A stretch of 64,000 nucleotides of DNA from Amia ocellicauda (Eukaryota; Chordata; Actinopteri; Amiiformes; Amiidae). The notes under the pieces are model-generated. The model was not told the DNA's origin. It made no database searches and saw nothing but the letters and a program-made list of their open reading frames with translations. How positions within the stretch are numbered: position 1 is the stretch's first letter; every line of letters starts with the position of its first letter. Of this stretch, positions 58,401 through 64,000 are shown piece by piece. Location: contig NC_089858.1 of the NCBI RefSeq assembly GCF_036373705.1, positions 18,464,249 to 18,528,248 on the forward strand. The letters run 5' to 3'. The position numbers were made by a program, and so were the translations under genes.

Positions 58401-59870
58401 CTGATCATTTATAGTAGCTTTTTGCAGACTGTTGGAGTGAGGAGGTAAGCTGCAAGTAAGCCCCATTCACACTGAAATGCCGCCAAATTGCCAGCATGTT
58501 GCCGACAACGTTTGCCTGCTTTTTAACTGTTGCCCCCCATTCACACTGGGTTTGAATGCCGGAAAATTGCCAGCAAGGATGCATTCACACAGAAAACAGA
58601 GATTACCGGCAAGAGCGTTGTGGCCATGGGAACGAGATGCTACAGAAGCCTGTGGATCTGGAGAGCAGACCCAGACCGGCACTCTGGATGTGTCTTTACA
58701 AGTTTGATAATTTCCCTGGTAGTAGCAATAAAATACTCCAAGATGGATATTTAGGAGACATCACACTACTGTGTTATTGTATATTTTTATATAGGCAAAA
58801 CAATCACCATTCGGTAGCGCAGCGCTGATTATAATATTCACAAATATAATAGCCTATTGTTGTGTATAACTGTATAACTGCATACAGTGTGTTTAAATAG
58901 ACAGTTGGATGCGGTCACTATTCAGACTGTTGTCATACGATTATGAAAATGAATCGCTTTGCTGGTCAGATTTGCGCACATTTTGCACAACGTGAATGGG
59001 CCCATGTATTACTTGGTTGTATCAGAAGTAGTGAAATGTGTTAGACTACATGTAGTAACTGTATTGCCGTCATTATTATTATTATTAATTTATTGGCAGC
59101 CGCCCTTACCCAGGGCGACTTACAAATAAGAGCAATACAAAGTGCAAAACTACAGTACAGTGAATGGGGTTTATTACACAACCTCTTATGAACACATGCA
59201 CCATCCTTTGTAAATCTTTAGGAACTGAAATATGATGACCTAACTGTAGCTGTCATCACTAACCTTTATCCTCGAGAAAGTGGTTGATCAGCAGGCCCTG
59301 GGGCCTCCCAGCAAATTGAACTCCCCGAATCATCAGGGCTTCCTTCACTGCCTGCAAACCATGCAGTAACACAGCCGGCCTGCTCCCGAAATAAATGCTG
59401 TACACTTTCCCATAGTGCTCGGACAGCTGTATGGCACAGACAGAGACAGAGGTAGAACACTCTGAGAACAGATTGACACAAACAGAGACCCTTCACAGCC
59501 CTCACTGAGAGGACCAGAGAACTGCTCTCACACCATCAGAACCACAATAACAGTGGAAGACCACCCATAACAAGAAAGCAAAGTCTTACTCCAGTCTTTC
59601 TGATCATGTAATTTCTACCTTTCAATTAAATTCAGACAGTAAACTTCCACCAAACAGTCTTTCAATTCACTCAGAGCTTTTTGCCTTTTTCAGCCTTTTC
59701 ATCCATACCTTATCAAAGTCTTTCAAGGGATTCTTCAGGTTTAGCTGCAGCAGATTCCCAAATATTGGAAAAGGTTGAGGACCAGGTGGAAAATTCTTGG
59801 GCCTCCGTGTCTTCCACAGGAAATAGAGGAGGAGAAGTCCAGCACACAGGAGAAACAGCAATCCCAACAT
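46457..59870 (-). CDS. Gene E: complete CYP2-family cytochrome P450, nine exons
   Basis: Exons (minus): 1, 59709-59870; 2, 59264-59426; 3, 50712-50864; 4, 50335-50495; 5, 48334-48507; 6, 47862-48000; 7, 47305-47492; 8, 46877-47018; 9, 46457-46650. They sum to 1476 bases, 491 aa, all in frame with GT-AG junctions. All CYP2 hallmarks are present, including FSLGPRMCLG. Exons 5-9 are almost those of gene B. Exons 1-4 are clearly diverged: [56 protein letters not shown] and [19 protein letters not shown]. Intron 2 is 8.4 kb, filled by a CR1-like LINE, an hAT MITE, a SINE-like repeat and a TIR element, and lacks the LTR and MITE of the other genes. Intron 4 has a broken DD36E Tc1 copy. The I-helix entry reads MAALLLDLF. 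Confidence 0.93.
48630..49829 (+). mobile_element. Tc1/mariner DD36E element, inactive copy (intron 4 of gene E)
   Basis: Same ends (CACTCACCTAAAGG) as 41887-43107, flanked by TA; gene B shows the empty site CATATAGAAG. The transposase frame is broken: about 30 bp is missing after GMVVG, and a TGA lies at the ARG-QRRMG boundary near 48978. The rest (49009-49797) is open, with Asp, Asp and Glu all present. Confidence 0.92.
52415..54480 (-). pseudogene. CR1-like ORF2 remnants: endonuclease and reverse transcriptase
   Basis: Pieces in order: [18 protein letters not shown] and [14 protein letters not shown] (endonuclease); [19 protein letters not shown] (linker); [23 protein letters not shown] and GNCRPIS; then [20 protein letters not shown]. 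The expected catalytic FADD reads SAHATQIGG here, so the polymerase is dead. The related fragment at 19760-20936 keeps FADD. Confidence 0.8.
54496..54950. repeat. Repeat inserted in the CR1-like LINE
   Basis: Separates ORF1 from ORF2 of the LINE. Its edges read TGTCACATACC and AGCTGTGACA, suggesting short inverted ends (TGTCAC/GTGACA). It shares patches with 35737-36230. The family is not recognised. Confidence 0.5.
55219..55798 (-). pseudogene. CR1-like ORF1 with Cys-rich start and esterase motif
   Basis: The upstream frame begins [18 protein letters not shown] with paired Cys (CQVC, CERC) and a helical segment. The downstream frame carries [17 protein letters not shown], the GDS block of an SGNH-type esterase found in CR1 ORF1 proteins. 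The two lie in different phases around 55380-55460, so the gene is broken. Confidence 0.7.
56190..57044. mobile_element. Non-autonomous hAT-like element (intron 2 of gene E)
   Basis: 855 bp with inverted ends CAGTGGTGTAGTGG and CCACTACAACCCTG, and an 8-bp target duplication AGTTTAAC / AGTTCAAC with one change. Relic C at about 25165 shows the empty site. No transposase; the interior is AT-rich, with sub-terminal GGTGGGTAAAC / GTTTACCCTCC. Confidence 0.85.
57090..57960. repeat. SINE-like repeat with internal insertion (57199 to about 57700)
   Basis: Its flanks match the repeat at 25195-25625 (AATTTGGAATTGCCAAT; GAGCTGGGATAGAAG). The inner 500 bp, rich in CT and TTTGGACTGTTTGCC-type sequence, is absent from relic C and is a separate, unidentified insertion. 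Confidence 0.45.
58461..59169. mobile_element. TIR element with CCCCATTCAC ends
   Basis: Begins CCCCATTCACACTG and ends CAGTGAATGGGG. Internal repeats of the same motif occur (CCCCATTCACACTGG at 58536; GTGAATGGGCCC at 58991). Gene introns A, B and D lack it at the matching place. A SINE tail (GCCCTTACCCAGGGCGACTT) is nested at about 59080-59150. No transposase; target duplication unclear. Confidence 0.55.
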
Positions 59871-59904
59871 TGTGTTTGTTATTCCACTGCACTCCACAAG
59901 CCTG

Positions 59905-59910
59905 TATATA
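59905..59910 (-). promoter_or_regulatory. TATA box of gene E
   Basis: TATATA about 35 bp before the ATG at 59870. The upstream sequence is the E-type version that also appears as an orphan at 19355-19530. Confidence 0.55.
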
Positions 59911-60099
59911 GGGAGCAGTGGACTCCTCCTTTACTGTTGTTCATTGGTTATTAGGTATGAAACGTGGAATTATTTGCTTGAACTTTACAATCATTTGTCA
60001 ATGAGCCCAAACAACTTCAGTCAGCTGAGTAGGTGAGGATCATGTGTGCAACATAATAGGTAACTGAAGGTATCATCATTACTGTCCTTATATATACAA

Positions 60100-60958
60100 A
60101 TGGTTGAAAAATTAAAGGAAAAAACTAAATAAAGTATCTCAGTGAGGTGTTAGGCCACCACGAGCTGCCAGAACAGCTTCAATGCTCTTGGCACAGATTC
60201 TATGAGTCTCTGGAACTCAGTTGGAGGGATGGAACATGATTCTTCCAAAAGATATTCCCTCATTTGGTGTTTTGATGATGGTGGTGGAGAGCGCTGTCTA
60301 ACACGTCGGTCCAAAATCTCCCATAGGTGTTCAATTGAGTTGAGATCTGGTGACTGCGAAGGCCATAGCATATGATTCACATAATTTTCATACTCATCAA
60401 AACATTCAGTGAGCCCTCGTGCCCTGTGGATGGGGGCATTGTCATCCTGGAAGAGGCCACTCCCATCAGGATAGAAATGTGTCATCATAGGATAAAGGTG
60501 ATCACTCAGAATAACTTTGTAATGATTTGCAGTGACCCTTCCATCTAAGGGGACAAGTGGACCCAATCATGCCAGGAAAATGCCCCCACAGCATAACAGA
60601 GCCTTCGGACCCCGTCACTGTAGGGGTCAGGCAGTCAGGCCTGTACAATTATCTTGGTGTTGCCACACATGCACTCGTCCACTTGTCAAGAATATGGTGA
60701 AGGATGGTTCATCTGTCCCTATCACTTTTTTCCACATCTCTATAGACCAGTGCCTATGGTTTTTGTGCCAATGAACTCTCAAATGTGCATTTTTCTTTGT
60801 AATGAGGGGTTTATGCGCTTAGATCCTTTCCTCTTGCGATCTTGATCCAACATTTAGGTCAGCTGGGCCTGCTAAGCATTTTTATACATGTCACAGAGCA
60901 TGATAGGATGTTAACAGATTAATTGTATCATGCAGCACACCTCTTTGGAGGCATCTAC
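60100..60958 (-). mobile_element. Tc1/mariner element, decayed
   Basis: A minus-strand transposase remnant at 60150-60566 has FQDDNAPIHRA and [12 protein letters not shown]. The catalytic Asp to Glu gap is 36 residues, again DD36E-like. The N-terminal half is frameshifted or lost. The element lies just upstream of gene E's promoter, between it and an intron scrap of another P450 copy. Boundaries are approximate. Confidence 0.75.
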
Positions 60959-60961
60959 TAC

Positions 60962-61180
60962 CCACTGAGAAATCTGTGACATCATCAATGTAGAGTAAAG
61001 AACCCAACCACAGAATAGAAACAGTAGTGGAGGTGAATATCACTATACATCTTAAATTTTATTTTATAGAAGATTTAGAATTGGTATTCAGCTTTGCCTA
61101 TTCATCTAACACTTTCAACCTTACCTCGACCATCGCCAGGATAAGCGTATAAGATTTTAACTAACAGTTTCTAATAGGGT
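60962..61180 (-). pseudogene. CYP2 intron-2 scrap from a lost gene copy
   Basis: Matches the part of intron 2 next to exon 3 in A, D, E and C: GTGACATCATCAATGTAGAG, then TATTCATCTAACACTTT (empty MITE site) and CATCGCCAGGATAAGCGTAT. No exon remains. It is evidence of another deleted P450 copy upstream of gene E. Confidence 0.7.
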
Positions 61181-61433
61181 GTGGAGAGCTTCTCCTCTAA
61201 ACAGGGGTAGAGTAGTGTTATATATACATTTGCCCACTGACAAAGAAATGATCAGTCTATAATTTTAATGGTAGGTGTATTTTAACAGCGAGAGACAGAA
61301 TAACAACAACAAAATCCAGAAAAACGCATTTCAAAAACGTTATAAATTGATTTGCATGTTAATGAGGGAAATAAATATTTGACCCCTTCGACTTAGTACT
61401 TGGTGGCAAAACCCTTGTTGGCAATCACAGAGG

Positions 61434-62415
61434 TCAGACGTTTTTCTTATAGTTGGCCACCAGGTTTGCACACATCTCAGGAGGGATTTTGTCCCACTCC
61501 TCTTTGCAGATCCTCTCCAAGTCATTAAGGTTTCGAGGCTGATGTTTGGCAACTCGAACCTTCAGCTCCCTCCACAGATTTTCTGTGGGATTATGGTCTG
61601 GAGACTGGCTAGGCCACTCCAGGACCTTAATGTGCTTCTTCCTGAGCCACTCCTTTGTTGCCTTGGCTGTGTGTTTTGGGTCATTGTCATGCTGGAATAC
61701 CCATCCACGACCCATTTTCAATGCCCTGGCTGAGGGAAGGAGGTTCTCACCCAAGATTTGACGGTACATGGCCCCGTCCATCGTCCCTTTGATGCGGTGC
61801 AGTTGTCCTGTCCCCTTAGCAGAAAGACACCCCCAAAGCATAATGTTTAATGTTTCCACCTCCATGTTTGACGGTGGGGATGGTGTTGTTGGGGTCATTC
61901 CTCCTCCTCCAAACACAGCGAGTTGAGTTGATGCCAAAGAGCTCGATTTTGGTCTCATCTGACCACAACACTTTCACCCAGTTCTCCTCTGAATCATTCA
62001 GATGTTCAGTGGCAAACTTCAGACGGGCCTGTACATGTGCTTTCTTGAGCAGGGGGGCCTTGCAGGCGCTGCAGGATTTCAGTCCTTCACGGCGTAGTGT
62101 GTTACCAATTGTTTTCTTGGTGACTATGGTCCCAGCTGCCTTGAGATCATTAACAAGATCCTCCCGTGTAGTTCTGGGCTGATTCCTCACTGTTCTCATG
62201 ATCATTGAAACTCCACAAGGTGAGATCTTGCATGGAGCCCCAGACCGAGGGAGACTGACAGTTATTTTGTGTTTCTTCAATTTGCGAATAATCGCACCAA
62301 CTGTTGTCACCTTTTCACCAAGCTGCTTGGCGATGGTCTTGTAGCCCATTCCAGCCTTGTGTAGGTCCACAATCTTGTCCCTGACATCCTTGGACAGCTC
62401 TTTGGTCTTGGCCAT
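61434..62415 (-). pseudogene. Tc1-type (DD34E) transposase, one frameshift
   Basis: Starts [20 protein letters not shown] at 62415 and runs through the paired DNA-binding domain to [13 protein letters not shown]. At about 61850 a short duplication (ACATTAA repeated) shifts the frame. The rest continues as [29 protein letters not shown] and [11 protein letters not shown]. The Asp-to-Glu gap is 34 residues, the classical spacing. The protein ends early (ANYKKNV) compared with the copy at 34775. Confidence 0.85.
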
Positions 62416-62457
62416 GGTGGAGAGTTTGGAATGTGATTGATTGATTGCTTCTGTGGA

Positions 62458-62554
62458 CAGGTGTCTTTTATACAGGTAACGAGCTGAGATTAGGAGCACT
62501 CCCTTTAAGAGAGTGCTCCTAATCTCAGCTCGTTACCTGTATAAAAGACACCTG
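62458..62554. repeat. Perfect 44-bp inverted repeat with 9-nt loop
   Basis: Arms 62458-62501 and 62511-62554 are exact complements (CAGGTGTCTTTTATACAGGT...) around CCTTTAAGA. It lies between the transposase start and the outer end of the Tc1 element. Confidence 0.95.
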
Positions 62555-62934
62555 GGAGACAGAAATCTTGCAGATTGATAGGGGATCAAATACTTATTTC
62601 CCTCATTAACATACAAATCAATGTATAACTTTTTTTAAATGCGTTTTTCTGGATTTTTTTGTTGTTATTCTGTCTCTCACTGTTAAAATACACCTACCAT
62701 TAAAATTATAGACTGATCATTTCTTTGTCAGTGGGCAAATACTTTTTTCCCCCACTGTATATAAATACACACAGACACACAACTATTTTGTATTATTTAT
62801 TAAACTGTATGTTTTTAATTGATACATTAACTTGAGACTATAACCCCCAATAAATTAAGTTTTATACAATTAGTCATGACAGCTGGCAGAGATGGCTGGA
62901 GGCTACTTAAAATAGGTTTCATATTAATATTACA

Positions 62935-63010
62935 TATCAGTTGCCCTAGTGGTTAGGGAACAGCACTGTTAACCTGACAATCAAATTATGTTTTATCCTG
63001 CCCCAGGTCA
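62935..63010 (+). repeat. Possible tRNA-derived SINE head
   Basis: TTGCCCTAGTGGTTAGGGAA fits a tRNA-type A box. Downstream CCTGCCCCAGGTCATAAAGG is a poor B box. Only a fragment. Confidence 0.3.
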
Positions 63011-63048
63011 TAAAGGTCAATCCCTAGTTACTACCTACATACCTACAA

Positions 63049-63133
63049 ACTTCAGATGGGCCTGTACATGTGCTTTCTTGAGCTTTCTTACTTTTTTCCC
63101 TCACTATATATATAGTGAGGGAAAAAAGTAAGA
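63049..63133. repeat. Composite Tc1 scrap with 48-bp perfect palindrome
   Basis: 63049-63082 matches transposase sequence of the Tc1 element near 62025-62050. 63086-63133 is a perfect palindrome of two GTGAGGGAAAAAAGTAAG ends meeting at TATATATA. It is probably an extreme internal-deletion product, or two element ends joined. Confidence 0.7.
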
Positions 63134-63134
63134 A

Positions 63135-64000
63135 CACTCAACTAAAGGATTATTAGGAACACCTGTTCAATTTCTCATTAATGCAATTATCTAACCAACC
63201 AATCACATGGCAGTTGCTTCAATGCATTTAGGGGTGTGGTCCTGGTCAAGACAATCTCCTGAACTCCAAACTGAATGTCTGAATGGGAAAGAAAGGTGAT
63301 TTAAGCAATTTTGAGCGTGGCATGGTTGTTGGTGCTGCTCAGTTACTGGGATTTTCACGCACAACCATTTCTAGGGTTTACAAAGAATGGTGTGAAAAGG
63401 GAAAAACATCCAGTATGCGGCAGTCCTGTGGGTGAAAATGCCTTGTTGATGCTAGAGGTCAGAGGAGAATGGGCCGACTGATTCAAGCTGATAGAAGAGC
63501 AACTTTGACTGCAATAACCACTCGTTACAACCGAGGTATGCAGCAAAGCATTTGTGAAGCCACAACACGTACAACCTTCAGGCGGATGGGCTACAACAGC
63601 AGAAGACCCCACCGGGTACCACTCATCTCCACTACAAATAGGAAAAAGAGGCTACAATTTGCACAAGCTCACCAAAATTGGACAGCTGAAGACTGGAAAA
63701 ATGTTGCCTGGTCTGATGAGTCTCGATTTCTGTTGAGACATTCAGATGGTAGAGTCAGAATTTGGCGTAAACAGAATGAGAACATGGATCCATCATGCCT
63801 TGTTACCACTGTGCAGGCTGGTGGTGGTGGTGTAATGGTGTGGGGGATGTTTTCTTGGCACACTTTAGGCCCCTTAGTGCCAATTGGGCATCGTTTAAAT
63901 GCCACAGCCTACCTGAGCATTGTTTCTGACCATGTCCATCCCTTTATGACCACCATGTACCCATCCTCTGATGGCTACTTCCAGCAGGATAATGCACCAT
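63135..64000 (+). mobile_element. Tc1/mariner DD36E element, third copy, cut by the window edge
   Basis: Starts CACTCAACTAAAGGATTATT. The transposase frame has lost about 31 bp after GMVVG and has a TGA in place of the Arg codon of the CGRKC motif (near 63432). The downstream catalytic part (AWSDESRF onward) is open to the window end. Confidence 0.9.

Larger units (their letters stand above)
61225..62757 (-). mobile_element. Tc1/mariner element with nearly full transposase, frameshifted
   Basis: The right end CCCACTG with TA at 62758 and inner repeat TTTGCCCACTGACAAAG at both sides are visible; the outermost left terminus is truncated. It contains the transposase pseudogene and a 44-bp hairpin upstream of it. 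Confidence 0.88.

Noticed and set aside
1..64000. CRISPR array, phage, toxin-antitoxin or other prokaryotic system
   Set aside because: No regularly spaced identical repeats and no bacterial-type operons. Introns, LINEs and P450 exons show vertebrate DNA. The regular-looking array at 20941-21070 is a degenerate tandem repeat without unique spacers.

Overview
This is eukaryotic DNA from a fish, almost certainly a ray-finned fish. It holds a tandem cluster of CYP2-family cytochrome P450 genes, all on the minus strand, buried in transposable elements. Introns follow GT-AG rules and the mobile elements are vertebrate types (Tx1-like and CR1-like LINEs, Tc1/mariner, hAT, an endogenous retrovirus). 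SINE fragments carrying a 'CAGGGCGACTTACAA' tail resemble those of early-diverging ray-finned fish, but I cannot name the species. There are no bacterial genes, CRISPR arrays or clear RNA genes.

Layout by gene (each runs from high to low coordinates). Gene A (exons 1-6 at 5793-1114) runs off the left edge, so exons 7-9 are not visible. Gene B (19033-12929), gene D (44499-32622) and gene E (59870-46457) each have nine exons totalling 1476 coding bases (491 aa), with every reading frame and splice phase intact. Between B and D lies relic C (exon 3 plus a truncated exon 2). Three smaller scraps are also present: a second exon 1 with promoter upstream of gene A (10670-11160), an orphan promoter at 19355-19530, and a lone intron-2 fragment at about 60962-61180.

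The predicted proteins are microsomal monooxygenases with an N-terminal membrane anchor. They carry the proline-rich hinge, the WxxxR helix C, the AGTDTSS oxygen-activation motif, the ExxR helix K and the FSLGPRMCLG haem loop. They look most like the fish CYP2X/CYP2D-type group, but the subfamily is not certain from sequence reading alone.

History read from shared insertions: A and D share an hAT-like element in intron 6. A, B and D share a solo LTR and a small hAT MITE in intron 2, which E, C and the intron scrap lack. The A-B pair and the D-E pair share the same spacer sequence, so the window is essentially a duplicated two-gene cassette offset by about 37.6 kb. E is a mosaic: its exons 5-9 are B-like and its exons 1-4 are divergent.

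Mobile elements account for most of the rest. They include a Tx1-like LINE at 5981-10669 flanked by a 491-bp direct duplication of exon 1 and promoter, and a Tc1/mariner copy at 41887-43107 with an intact 346-aa transposase and DD36E spacing. There is also a broken endogenous retrovirus at 26455 to about 30345 and a decayed CR1-like LINE filling intron 2 of gene E. I found no novel molecular system. The notable features are structural: long direct duplications around inserted blocks, mosaic genes, and an insertion that doubled a promoter and first exon.
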